Program-made: the position numbers and the translations under genes
Notes under the pieces: generated by a model
The model's input: only the letters and a program-made list of their open reading frames with translations
The model's database searches: none
What the model was told of the DNA's origin: nothing
In this document: positions 49,744 to 62,142 of the stretch, in pieces
Position numbering within the stretch: position 1 is the stretch's first letter
How the letters are laid out: every line of letters begins with the position of its first letter
Source: Lasioglossum baleicum
Taxonomy: Eukaryota; Arthropoda; Insecta; Hymenoptera; Halictidae
Reading direction: 5' to 3'
Assembly: GCF_051020765.1 (NCBI RefSeq)
Contig: NW_027469365.1
Coordinates: 116,832-180,831 of the forward strand
DNA length: 64,000 nucleotides

Positions 49744-52700
49744 CTAGGCTGCGGGATGCATCCTCTCGCACGTGTTTTTGCTCGACTAGCCTGCGGGATG
49801 CATCCTCTCGCACGTGTTTTTGCTCGACTAGCCTGCGGGATGCATCCTCTCGCACGTGTTTTTACTCGACAAGCCTGCGGGATGCATCCTCTCGCACGTG
49901 TTTTTGCTCGACTAGCCTGCGGGATGCATCCTCTCGCACGTGTTTTTACTCGACTAGCCTGCGGGATTCATCTCGCACGTGCTTTTACTCGACTAGCCTG
50001 CGGGATGCATCCTCTCGCACGTGTTTTTGCTCGACTAGCCTGCAGGATTCATCCTCTCGCACGTGTTTTTACTCGACTAGCCTGCGGGATGCATCCTCTC
50101 GAACGTGTTTTTACTCGACTAGCCTGCGGGGCGCATCCTCTCGCACGTGTTTTTACTCGACTAGTCTGCGGGATGCATCCTCTCGCACGTGTTTTTGCTC
50201 GACTAGCCTGCGGGATGCATCCTCTCGCACGTGTTTTTGCTCGACTAGCCTGCGGGATGCATCCTCTCGCACGTGTTTTTACTCGACTAGCCATGCGCAT
50301 CCCAAAAAACCTGCGCATGCGCATCCCACAAAACCTGCGCATGCGCATCCCACAAAACTTCGCACGTGTTTTTACTCGACTAGCCTGCGGGATGCATCCT
50401 CTCGCACGTGTTTTTGCTCGACTAGCCTGCGGGATGCATCCTCTCGCACGTGTTTTTACTCGACTAGCCTGCGGGATGCATCCTCTCGCACGTGTTTTTG
50501 CTCGACTAGCCTGCGGGATGCATCCTCTCGCACGTGTTTTTACTCGACTAGCCTGCGGGATTCATCCTCTCGCACGTGCTTTTACTCGACTAGCCTGCGG
50601 GATGCATCCTCTCGCACGTGTTTTTGCTCGACTAGCCTGCAGGATTCATCCTCTCGCACGTGTTTTTACTCGACTAGCCTGCGGGATGAATCCTCTCGCA
50701 CGTGTTTTTGCTCGACTAGCCTGCGGGATGCATCCTCTCGCACGTGTTTTTACTCGACTAGCCTGCGGGATGCATCCTCTCGCACGTGTTTTTACTCGAC
50801 TAGCCTGCGGGATGCATCCTCTCGCACGTGTTTTTACTCGACTAGCCTGCGGGAAGCATCCTCTCGCACGTGTTTTTACTCGACTAGACTGCGGGATGCA
50901 TCCTCTCGCACGTGTTTTTGCTCGACTAGCCTGCGGGATGCATCCTCTCGCACGTGTTTTTGCTCGACTAGCCTGCGGGATGCATCCTCTCGCACGTGTA
51001 TTTGCTCGACTAGCCTGCGGGATGCATCCTCTCGCACGTGTTTGTGCTCGACTAGCCTGCGGGATGCATCCTCTCGCACGTGTTTTTACTTGACTAGCCT
51101 GCGGGATGCATCCTCTCGCACGTGTTTTTGCTCGACTAGCCTGCGGGATGCATCCTCTCGCACGTGTTTTTGCTCGACTAGCCTGCGGGATGCATCCTCT
51201 CGCACGTGTTTTTACTCGACTAGCCATGCGCATCCCAAAAAACCTGCGCATGCGCATCCCAAAAAACCTGCGCATGCGCATCCCACAAAACTTCGCACGT
51301 GTTTTTACTCGACTAGCCTGCGGGATGCATCCTCTCGCACGTGTTTTTACTCGACTAGCCTGCGGGATGCATCCTCTCGCACGTGTTTTTGCTCGACTAG
51401 CCTGCAGGATGCATCCTCTCGCACGTGTTTTTGCTCGACTAGCCTGCGGGATGCATCCTCTCGCACGTGTATTTGCTCGACTAGCCTGCGGGATGCATCC
51501 TCTCGCACGTGTTTGTGCTCGACTAGCCTGCGGGATGCATCCTCTCGCACGTGTTTTTACTTGACTAGCCTGCGGGATGTATCCTCTCGCACGTGTTTTT
51601 GCTCGACTAGCCTGCGGGATGCATCCTCTCGCACGTGTTTTTGCTCGACTAGCCTGCGGGATGCATCCTCTCGCACGTGTTTTTACTCGACTAGCCTGCG
51701 GGATGCATCCTCTCGCACGTGTTTTTGCTCGACTAGCGTGCGGGATGCATCCTCTCGCACGTGTTTTTGCTCGACTAGCCATGCGCATCCCAAAAAACCT
51801 GCGCATGCGCATCCCACAAAACTTCGCACGTGTTTTTACTCGACTAGCCTGCGGGATGCATCCTCTCGCACGTGTTTTTACTCGACTAGCCTGTTGGATG
51901 CATCCTCTCGCACGTGTTTTTGCTCGACTAGCCTGCGGGATGCATCCTCTCGCACGTGTTTTTACTCGACTAGCCTGCGGGATTCATCCTCTCGCACGTG
52001 CTTTTACTCGACTAGCCTGCGGGATGCATCCTCTCGCACGTGTTTTTGCTCGACTAGCCTGCAGGATTCATCGTCTCGCACGTGTTTTTACTCGACTAGC
52101 CTGCGGGATGAATCCTCTCGCACGTGTTTTTGCTCGACTAGCCTGCGGGATGCATCCTCTCGCACGTGTTTTTGCTCGACTAGCCTGCGGGACGCATCCT
52201 CTCGCACGTGTTTTTACTCGACTAGCCTGCGGGATGCATCCTCTCGCACGTGTTTTAACTCGACTAGCCTGCGGGAAGCATCCTCTTGCACGTGTTTTTA
52301 CTCGACTAGCCTGCGGGATGCATCCTCTCGCACGTGTTTTTACTCGACTAGCCTGCGGGAAGCATCCTCTCGCACGTGTTTTTACTCGACTAGTCTGCGG
52401 GAAGCATCCTCTCGCACGTGTTTTTACTCGACTAGTCTGCAGGATGCATCCTCTCGCACGTGTTTTTGCTCGACTAGCCTGCGGGATGCATCCTCTCGCA
52501 CGTGTTTTTGCTCGACTAGCCTGCGGGATGCATCCTCCCGCACGTGTTTTTGCTCGACTAGCCTGCGGGATGCATCCTCTCGCACGTGTTTTTGCTCGAC
52601 TAGCCATGCGCATCCCAAAAAACCTGCGAATGCGCATCCCACAAAACCTCGCACGTGTTTTTACTCGACTAGCCTGCGGGATGCATCCTCTCGCACGTGT

Positions 52701-53219
52701 TTTTACTCGAGTAGCCTGCGAGATGCATCCTCTCGCACGTGTTTTTACTCGACTAGCCTGCGGGATGCATCCTCTCGCACGTGCTTTTGCTCGACTAGCC
52801 TGCGGGATGCATCCTCTCGCACGTGTTTTTGCTCGACTAGCCTGCGGGATGCATCCTCTCGCACGTGTTTTTGCTCGACTAGCCTGCGGGATGCATCCTC
52901 TCGCACGTGTTTTTGCTCGACTAGCCTGCGGGATGCATCCTCTCGCAAGTGTTTTTGCTCGACTAGCCATGCGCATCCCAAAAAACCTGCGCATGCGCAT
53001 CCCAAAAAACCTGCACATGCGCATCCCACAAAACCTGCGCATGCGCATCCCACAAAACCTCGCACGTGTTTGTGCTCGACTAGCCTGCGGGATGCATCCT
53101 CTCGCACGTGTTTTTACTCGACTAGCCTGCGGGATGCATCCTCTCGCACGTGTTTTTACTCGACTAGCCTGCGGGATGCATCCTCTCGCACGTGTTTTTA
53201 CTCGACTAGCCTGCGGTAA
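49744..53219. repeat. Second copy of the 42.2-45.84 kb block
   Basis: The block follows 42.2-45.84 kb. The offset drops from 7454 to 7430 to 7382 bp as cassettes lose 24-bp units (50292 has three against four, and 51225 has three against five). TCGAACGTG near 50100 and GGGGCGCATCC near 50128 are variants not in the first copy. GGGGCGCATCC recurs near 58300 and 59902. Confidence 0.85.
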
Positions 53220-55530
53220 GCATCCCCTCGCACGTGTTTTTACTCGACTAGTCTGCGGGATGCATCCTCTCGCACGTGTTTTTGCTCGACTAGCCTGCGG
53301 GATGCATCCTCTCGCACGTGTTTTTGCTCGACTAGCCTGCGGGATGCATCCTCTCGCACGTGTATTTGCTCGACTAGCCTGCGGGATGCATCCTCTCGCA
53401 CGTGTTTTTACTCGACTAGCCTGCGGGATTCATCCTCTCGCACGTGCTTTTACTCGACTAGCCTGCGGGATGCATCCTCTCGCACGTGTTTTTGCTCGAC
53501 TAGCCTGCGGGATGCATCCTCTCGCACGTGTTTTTACTCGACTAGCCTGCGGGATGCATCCTCTCGCACGTGTTTTTACTCGACTAGCCTGCGGGATGCA
53601 TCCTCTCGCACGTGTTTTTACTCGACTAGCCTGAGGGAAGCATCCCCTCGCACGTGTTTTTACTCGACTAGTCTGCGGGATGCATCCTCTCGCACGTGTT
53701 TTTGCTCGACTAGCCTGCGGGATGCATCCTCTCGCACGTGTTTTTGCTCGACTAGCCTGCGGGATGCATCCTCTCGCACGTGTATTTGCTCGACTAGCCT
53801 GCGGGATGCATCCTCTCGCACGTGTATTTGCTCGACTAGCCTGCGGGATGCATCCTCTCGCACGTGTTTGTGCTCGACTAGCCTGCGGGATGCATCCTCT
53901 CGCACGTGTTTTTACTTGACTAGCCTGCGGGATGCATCCTCTCGCACGTGTTTTTGCTCGACTAGCCTGCGGGATGCATCCTCTCGCACGTGTTTTTGCT
54001 CGACTAGCCTGCGGGATGCATCCTCTCGCACGTGTTTTTACTCGACTAGCCTGCGGGATGCATCCTCTCGCACGTGTTTTTACTCGACAAGCCTGCGGGA
54101 TGCATCCTCTCGCACGTGTTTTTGCTCGACTAGCCTGCGGGATGCATCCTCTCGCACGTGTTTTTGCTCGACTAGCCATGCGCATCCCAAAAAACCTGTG
54201 CATGCGCATCCCAAAAAACCTGCGCATGCGCATCCCACAAAACCTGCGCATGCGCATCCCACAAAACTTCGCACGTGTTTTTACTCGACTAGCCTGCGGG
54301 ATGCATCCTCTCGCACGTGTTTTTACTCGACTAGCCTGCGGGATGCATCCTCTCGCACGTGTTTTTGCTCGACTAGCCTGCGGGATGCATCCTCTCGCAC
54401 GTGTTTTTACTCGACTAGCCTGCGGGATTCATCCTCTCGCACGTGTTTTTACTCGACTAGCCTGCGGGATTCATCCTCTCGCACGTGCTTTTACTCGACT
54501 AGCCTGCGGGATGCATCCTCTCGCACGTGTTTTTGCTCGACTAGCCTGCAGGATTCATCCTCTCGCACGTGTTTTTACTCGACTAGCCTGCGGGATGCAT
54601 CCTCTCGCACGTGTTTTTACTCGACTAGCCTGCGGGACGCATCCTCTCGCACGTGTTTTTACTCGACTAGTCTGCGGGATGCATCCTCTCGCACGTGTTT
54701 TTGCTCGACTAGCCATGCGCATCCCAAAAAGCCTGCGCATGCGCATCCCAAAAAACCTGCGCATGCGCATCCCACAAAACCTGCGCATGCGCATCCCACA
54801 GAACTTCGCACGTGTTTTTACTCGACTAGCCTGCGGGATGCATCCTCTCGCACGTGTTTTTGCTCGACTAGCCTGCGGGATGCATCCTCTCGCACGTGTT
54901 TTTACTCGACTAGCCTGCGGGATGCATCCTCTCGCACGTGTTTTTGCTCGACTAGCCTGCGGGATGCATCCTCTCGCACGTGTTTTTACTCGACTAGCCT
55001 GCGGGATTCATCCTCTCGCACGTGCTTTTACTCGACTAGCCTGCGGGATGCATCCTCTCGCACGTGTTTTTGCTCGACTAGCCTGCAGGATTCATCCTCT
55101 CGCACGTGTTTTTACTCGACTAGCCTGCGGGATGAATCCTCTCGCACGTGTTTTTGCTCGACTAGCCTGCGGGATGCATCCTCTCGCACGTGTTTTTGCT
55201 CGACTAGCCTGCGGGATGCATCCTCTCGCACGTGTTTTTGCTCGACTATCCTGCGGGATGCATCCTCTCGCACGTGTTTTTGCTCGACTAGCCTGCGGGA
55301 TGCATCCTCTCGCACGTGTTTTTGCTCGACTAGCCTGCGGGATGCATCCTCTCGCACGTGTTTTTACTCGACTAGCCTGCGGGATGCATCCTCTCGCACG
55401 TGTTTTTGCTCGACTAGCCTGCGGGATGCATCCTCTCGCACGAGTTTTTGCTCCACTAGCCATGCGCATCCCAAAAAACCTGTGCATGCGCATCCCAAAA
55501 AACCTGCGCATGCGCATCCCACAAAACTTC
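53220..55530. repeat. Array block with two four-unit cassettes
   Basis: The cassettes start at 54177, 54714 and 55461. The one at 54714 begins with the AAAAAG unit and ends in the private form CCCACAGAAC. Upstream of the 55461 cassette are a CACGAG monomer and a GCTCCACTAG monomer (55441-55460), both private. CTGAGGGAAGCATCCCC near 53631 is a variant of the CTGCGGTAAGC monomer at 53216. No gene is present. Confidence 0.82.
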
Positions 55531-57388
55531 GCACGTGTTTTTACTCGACTAGCCTGCGGGATGCATCCTCTCGCACGTGTTTTTACTCGACTAGCCTGCG
55601 GGATGCATCCTCTCGCACGTGTTTGTGCTCGACTAGCCTGCGGGATGCATCCTCTCGCACGTGTTTTTACTTGACTAGGCTGCGGGATGCATCCTCTCGC
55701 ACGTGTTTTTGCTCGACTAGCCTGCGGGATGCATCCTCTCGCACGTGTTTTTGCTCGACTAGCCTGCGGGATGCATCCTCTCGCACGTGTTTTTACTCGA
55801 CAAGCCTGCGGGATGCATCCTCTCGCACGTGTTTTTGCTCGACTAGCCTGCGGGATGCATCCTCTCGCACGTGTTTTTACTCGACTAGCCTGCGGGATTC
55901 ATCTCGCACGTGCTTTTACTCGACTAGCCTGCGGGATGCATCCTCTCGCACGTGTTTTTGCTCGACTAGCCTGCAGGATTCATCCTCTCGCACGTGTTTT
56001 TACTCGACTAGCCTGCGGGACGCATCCTCTCGCACGTGTTTTTACTCGACTAGTCTGCGGGATGCATCCTCTCGCACGTGTTTTTGCTCGACTAGCCTGC
56101 GGGATGCATCCTCTCGCACGTGTTTTTGCTCGACTAGCCTGCGGGATGCATCCTCTCGCACGTGTTTTTACTCGACTAGCCATGCGCATCCCAAAAAACC
56201 TGCGCATGCGCATCCCAAAAAACCTGCGCATGCGCATCCCACAAAACCTCGCACGTGTTTGTGCTCGACTAGCCTGCGGGATGCATCCTCTCGCACGTGT
56301 TTTTACTCGACTAGCCTGCGGGATGAATCCTCTCGCACGTGTTTTTACTCGACTAGCCTGCGGGATGCATCCTCTCGCACGTGTTTTTACTCGACTAGCC
56401 TGCGGGAAGCATCCCCTCGCACGTGTTTTTACTCGACTAGTCTGCGGGATGCATCCTCTCGCACGTGTTTTTGCTCGACTAGCCTGCGGGATGCATCCTC
56501 TCGCACGTGTTTTTGCTCGACTAGCCTGCGGGATGCATCCTCTCGCACGTGTATTTGCTCGACTAGCCTGCGGGATGCATCCTCTCGCACGTGTTTGTGC
56601 TCGACTAGCCTGCGGGATGCATCCTCTCGCACGTGTTTTTACTTGACTAGCCTGCGGGATGCATCCTCTCGCACGTGTTTTTGCTCGACTAGCCTGCGGG
56701 ATGCATCCTCTCGCACGTGTTTTTACTCGACTAGCCTGCGGGATGCATCCTCTCGCACGTGTTTTTGCTCGACTAGCCTGCGGGATGCATCCTCTCGCAC
56801 GTGTTTTTACTCGACTAGCCTGCGGGATTCATCCTCTCGCACGTGCTTTTACTCGACTAGCCTGCGGGATTCATCCTCTCGCACGTGTTTTTGCTCGACT
56901 AGCCTGCAGGATTCATCCTCTCGCACGTGTTTTTGCTCGACTAGCCTGCGGGATGCATCCTCTCGCACGTGTTTTTACTCGACTAGCCTGCGGGATGCAT
57001 CCTCTCGCACGTGTTTTTGCTCGACTAGCCTGCGGGATGCATCCTCTCGCACGTGTTTTTACTCGACTAGCCTGCGGGATGCATCCTCTCGCACGTGTTT
57101 TTGCTCGACTAGCCTGCGGGATGCATCCTCTCGCACGTGTTTTTACTCGACTAGCCTGCGGGATGCATCCTCTCGCACGTGTTTTTGCTCGACTAGCCTG
57201 CGGGATGCATCCTCTCGCACGTGTTTTTACTCGACTAGCCTGCGGGATTCATCCTCTCGCACGTGCTTTTACTCGACTAGCCTGCGGGATTCATCCTCTC
57301 GCACGTGTTTTTGCTCGACTAGCCTGCAGGATTCATCCTCTCGCACGTGTTTTTACTCGACTAGCCTGCGGGATGAATCCTCTCGCAC
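55531..57388. repeat. 6612-bp higher-order copy, first
   Basis: The block recurs at 62143-64000 at a constant offset of 6612 bp. The markers are the 39-bp monomer (55893 and 62505), the cassette (56181 and 62793), and the trio ends (TGA at 56646 and 63258). I saw no indel between the two copies. The match runs to the last base of the window and may continue beyond it. Confidence 0.88.
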
Positions 57389-57779
57389 GTGTTTTTGCTC
57401 GACTAGCCTGCGGGATGCATCCTCTCGCACGTGTTTTTGCTCGACTAGCCTGCGGGATGCACCCTCTCGCACGTGTTTTTGCTCGACTATCCTGCGGGAT
57501 GCATCCTCTCGCACGTGTTTTTGCTCGACTAGCCTGCGGGATGCATCCTCTCGCACGTGTTTTTGCTCGACTAGCCTGCGGGATGCATCCTCTCGCACGT
57601 GTTTTTACTCGACTAGCCTCCGGGATGCATCCTCTCGCACGTGTTTTTGCTCGACTAGCCTGAGGGATGCATCCTCTCGCACGTGTTTTTGCTCGACTAG
57701 CCATGCGCATCCCAAAAAACCTGTGCATGCGCATCCCAAAAAACCTGCGCATGCGCATCCCACAAAACTTCGCACGTGT

Positions 57780-58715
57780 TTTTACTCGACTAGCCTGCGG
57801 GATGCATCCTCTCGCACGTGTTTTTACTCGACTAGCCTGCGGGATGCATCCTCTCGCACGTGTTTGTGCTCGACTAGCCTGCGGGATGCATCCTCTCGCA
57901 CGTGTTTTTACTTGACTAGGCTGCGGGATGCATCCTCTCGCACGTGTTTTTGCTCGACTAGCCTGCGGGATGCATCCTCTCGCACGTGTTTTTGCTCGAC
58001 TAGCCTGCGGGATGCATCCTCTCGCACGTGTTTTTACTCGACAAGCCTGCGGGATGCATCCTCTCGCACGTGTTTTTGCTCGACTAGCCTGCGGGATGCA
58101 TCCTCTCGCACGTGTTTTTACTCGACTAGCCTGCGGGATTCATCTCGCACGTGCTTTTACTCGACTAGCCTGCGGGATGCATCCTCTCGCACGTGTTTTT
58201 GCTCGACTAGCCTGCAGGATTCATCCTCTCGCACGTGTTTTTACTCGACTAGCCTGCGGGATGCATCCTCTCGCACGTGTTTTTACTCGACTAGCCTGCG
58301 GGGCGCATCCTCTCGCACGTGTTTTTACTCGACTAGTCTGCGGGATGCATCCTCTCGCACGTGTTTTTGCTCGACTAGCCTGCGGGATGCATCCTCTCGC
58401 ACGTGTTTTTGCTCGACTAGCCTGCGGGATGCATCCTCTCGCACGTGTTTTTACTCGACTAGCCATGCGCATCCCAAAAAACCTGCGCATGCGCATCCCA
58501 CAAAACCTGCGCATGCGCATCCCACAAAACTTCGCACGTGTTTTTACTCGACTAGCCTGCGGGATGCATCCTCTCGCACGTGTTTTTGCTCGACTAGCCT
58601 GCGGGATGCATCCTCTCGCACGTGTTTTTACTCGACTAGCCTGCGGGATGCATCCTCTCGCACGTGTTTTTGCTCGACTAGCCTGCGGGATGCATCCTCT
58701 CGCACGTGTTTTTAC
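57780..58715. repeat. 1602-bp tandem unit, first copy
   Basis: The cassettes at 58464 and 60066, the CTAGGCTG monomers near 57916 and 59518, and the GGGGCGCATCC monomers near 58300 and 59902 are all 1602 bp apart. The segment between copies (58.7-59.4 kb) contains a GAAGCAT, GACTGCGGG and TATTTGC run, then a GATTCAT-rich run. Confidence 0.85.
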
Positions 58716-59381
58716 TCGACTAGCCTGCGGGAAGCATCCTCTCGCACGTGTTTTTACTCGACTAGACTGCGGGATGCATCCTCTCGCACGTGTTTTTGCT
58801 CGACTAGCCTGCGGGATGCATCCTCTCGCACGTGTTTTTGCTCGACTAGCCTGCGGGATGCATCCTCTCGCACGTGTATTTGCTCGACTAGCCTGCGGGA
58901 TGCATCCTCTCGCACGTGTTTGTGCTCGACTAGCCTGCGGGATGCATCCTCTCGCACGTGTTTTTACTCGACTAGCCTGCGGGATTCATCCTCTCGCACG
59001 TGTTTTTACTCGACTAGCCTGCGGGATTCATCCTCTCGCACGTGCTTTTACTCGACTAGCCTGCGGGATTCATCCTCTCGCACGTGTTTTTGCTCGACTA
59101 GCCTGCAGGATTCATCCTCTCGCACGTGTTTTTACTCGACTAGCCTGCGGGATGAATCCTCTCGCACGTGTTTTTGCTCGACTAGCCTGCGGGATGCATC
59201 CTCTCGCACGTGTTTTTGCTCGACTAGCCTGCGGGATGCACCCTCTCGCACGTGTTTTTGCTCGACTATCCTGCGGGATGCATCCTCTCGCACGTGTTTT
59301 TGCTCGACTAGCCTGCGGGATGCATCCTCTCGCACGTGTTTTTGCTCGACTAGCCTGCGGGATGCATCCTCTCGCACGTGT

Positions 59382-60317
59382 TTTTACTCGACTAGCCTGC
59401 GGGATGCATCCTCTCGCACGTGTTTTTACTCGACTAGCCTGCGGGATGCATCCTCTCGCACGTGTTTGTGCTCGACTAGCCTGCGGGATGCATCCTCTCG
59501 CACGTGTTTTTACTTGACTAGGCTGCGGGATGCATCCTCTCGCACGTGTTTTTGCTCGACTAGCCTGCGGGATGCATCCTCTCGCACGTGTTTTTGCTCG
59601 ACTAGCCTGCGGGATGCATCCTCTCGCACGTGTTTTTACTCGACAAGCCTGCGGGATGCATCCTCTCGCACGTGTTTTTGCTCGACTAGCCTGCGGGATG
59701 CATCCTCTCGCACGTGTTTTTACTCGACTAGCCTGCGGGATTCATCTCGCACGTGCTTTTACTCGACTAGCCTGCGGGATGCATCCTCTCGCACGTGTTT
59801 TTGCTCGACTAGCCTGCAGGATTCATCCTCTCGCACGTGTTTTTACTCGACTAGCCTGCGGGATGCATCCTCTCGCACGTGTTTTTACTCGACTAGCCTG
59901 CGGGGCGCATCCTCTCGCACGTGTTTTTACTCGACTAGTCTGCGGGATGCATCCTCTCGCACGTGTTTTTGCTCGACTAGCCTGCGGGATGCATCCTCTC
60001 GCACGTGTTTTTGCTCGACTAGCCTGCGGGATGCATCCTCTCGCACGTGTTTTTACTCGACTAGCCATGCGCATCCCAAAAAACCTGCGCATGCGCATCC
60101 CACAAAACCTGCGCATGCGCATCCCACAAAACTTCGCACGTGTTTTTACTCGACTAGCCTGCGGGATGCATCCTCTCGCACGTGTTTTTGCTCGACTAGC
60201 CTGCGGGATGCATCCTCTCGCACGTGTTTTTACTCGACTAGCCTGCGGGATGCATCCTCTCGCACGTGTTTTTGCTCGACTAGCCTGCGGGATGCATCCT
60301 CTCGCACGTGTTTTTAC
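59382..60317. repeat. 1602-bp tandem unit, second copy
   Basis: This is the second copy of 57780-58715. It ends near 60317, and just beyond it a new source begins: the cassette at 60369 and its surroundings match 51225 onward. Confidence 0.85.
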
Positions 60318-60319
60318 TC

Positions 60320-61800
60320 GACTAGCCTGCGGGATGCATCCTCTCGCACGTGTTTTTACTCGACTAGCCATGCGCATCCCAAAAAACCTGCGCATGCGCA
60401 TCCCAAAAAACCTGCGCATGCGCATCCCACAAAACTTCGCACGTGTTTTTACTCGACTAGCCTGCGGGATGCATCCTCTCGCACGTGTTTTTACTCGACT
60501 AGCCTGCGGGATGCATCCTCTCGCACGTGTTTTTGCTCGACTAGCCTGCAGGATGCATCCTCTCGCACGTGTTTTTGCTCGACTAGCCTGCGGGATGCAT
60601 CCTCTCGCACGTGTATTTGCTCGACTAGCCTGCGGGATGCATCCTCTCGCACGTGTTTGTGCTCGACTAGCCTGCGGGATGCATCCTCTCGCACGTGTTT
60701 TTACTTGACTAGCCTGCGGGATGTATCCTCTCGCACGTGTTTTTGCTCGACTAGCCTGCGGGATGCATCCTCTCGCACGTGTTTTTGCTCGACTAGCCTG
60801 CGGGATGCATCCTCTCGCACGTGTTTTTACTCGACTAGCCTGCGGGATGCATCCTCTCGCACGTGTTTTTGCTCGACTAGCCTGCGGGATGCATCCTCTC
60901 GCACGTGTTTTTGCTCGACTAGCCATGCGCATCCCAAAAAACCTGCGCATGCGCATCCCACAAAACTTCGCACGTGTTTTTACTCGACTAGCCTGCGGGA
61001 TGCATCCTCTCGCACGTGTTTTTACTCGACTAGCCTGTTGGATGCATCCTCTCGCACGTGTTTTTGCTCGACTAGCCTGCGGGATGCATCCTCTCGCACG
61101 TGTTTTTACTCGACTAGCCTGCGGGATTCATCCTCTCGCACGTGCTTTTACTCGACTAGCCTGCGGGATGCATCCTCTCGCACGTGTTTTTGCTCGACTA
61201 GCCTGCAGGATTCATCGTCTCGCACGTGTTTTTACTCGACTAGCCTGCGGGATGAATCCTCTCGCACGTGTTTTTGCTCGACTAGCCTGCGGGATGCATC
61301 CTCTCGCACGTGTTTTTGCTCGACTAGCCTGCGGGACGCATCCTCTCGCACGTGTTTTTACTCGACTAGCCTGCGGGATGCATCCTCTCGCACGTGTTTT
61401 AACTCGACTAGCCTGCGGGAAGCATCCTCTTGCACGTGTTTTTACTCGACTAGCCTGCGGGATGCATCCTCTCGCACGTGTTTTTACTCGACTAGCCTGC
61501 GGGAAGCATCCTCTCGCACGTGTTTTTACTCGACTAGTCTGCGGGAAGCATCCTCTCGCACGTGTTTTTACTCGACTAGTCTGCGGGATGCATCCTCTCG
61601 CACGTGTTTTTGCTCGACTAGCCTGCGGGATGCATCCTCTCGCACGTGTTTTTGCTCGACTAGCCTGCGGGATGCATCCTCCCGCACGTGTTTTTGCTCG
61701 ACTAGCCTGCGGGATGCATCCTCTCGCACGTGTTTTTGCTCGACTAGCCATGCGCATCCCAAAAAACCTGCGAATGCGCATCCCACAAAACCTCGCACGT
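60320..61800. repeat. Very similar copy of 51.2-52.65 kb
   Basis: The cassettes at 60369, 60924 and 61749 match 51225, 51780 and 52605 at 9144 bp. Shared rare monomers include GATGTATCC (51578 and 60722), GCAGGATGCATCC (51408 and 60552), CATCGTCTCGC (52071 and 61215), GTTTTAACTC and GCGAATGCGC. By eye I found only two clear differences: GCGTGCGGG near 51738 and GCAGGATG near 52441, both in the first copy. After 61800 the copy breaks off before the CTCGAG marker. Confidence 0.87.
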
Positions 61801-62069
61801 GTTTTTACTCGACTAGCCTGCGGGATTCATCCTCTCGCACGTGCTTTTACTCGACTAGCCTGCGGGATGCATCCTCTCGCACGTGTTTTTGCTCGACTAG
61901 CCTGCAGGATTCATCCTCTCGCACGTGTTTTTACTCGACTAGCCTGCGGGATGAATCCTCTCGCACGTGTTTTTGCTCGACTAGCCTGCGGGATGCATCC
62001 TCTCGCACGTGTTTTTGCTCGACTAGCCTGCGGGATGCATCCTCTCGCACGTGTTTTTGCTCGACTATC

Positions 62070-62138
62070 CTGCGGGATGCATCCTAAAAACCTGTGCATG
62101 CGCATCCCAAAAAACCTGCGCATGCGCATCCCACAAAA
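62070..62138. repeat. Truncated cassette at a deletion joint
   Basis: A plain monomer reading GGATGCATCCT is joined directly to AAAAACCTGTGCATGCGC of a cassette, so the usual GACTAGCCATGCGC entry is missing. Compared with the intact order at 24.1-24.45 kb, 207 bp have been removed. The joint lies where the 42-bp and 24-bp repeats share GCATCC, which suggests a short-homology deletion between the two repeat types. Confidence 0.86.
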
Positions 62139-62142
62139 CTTC

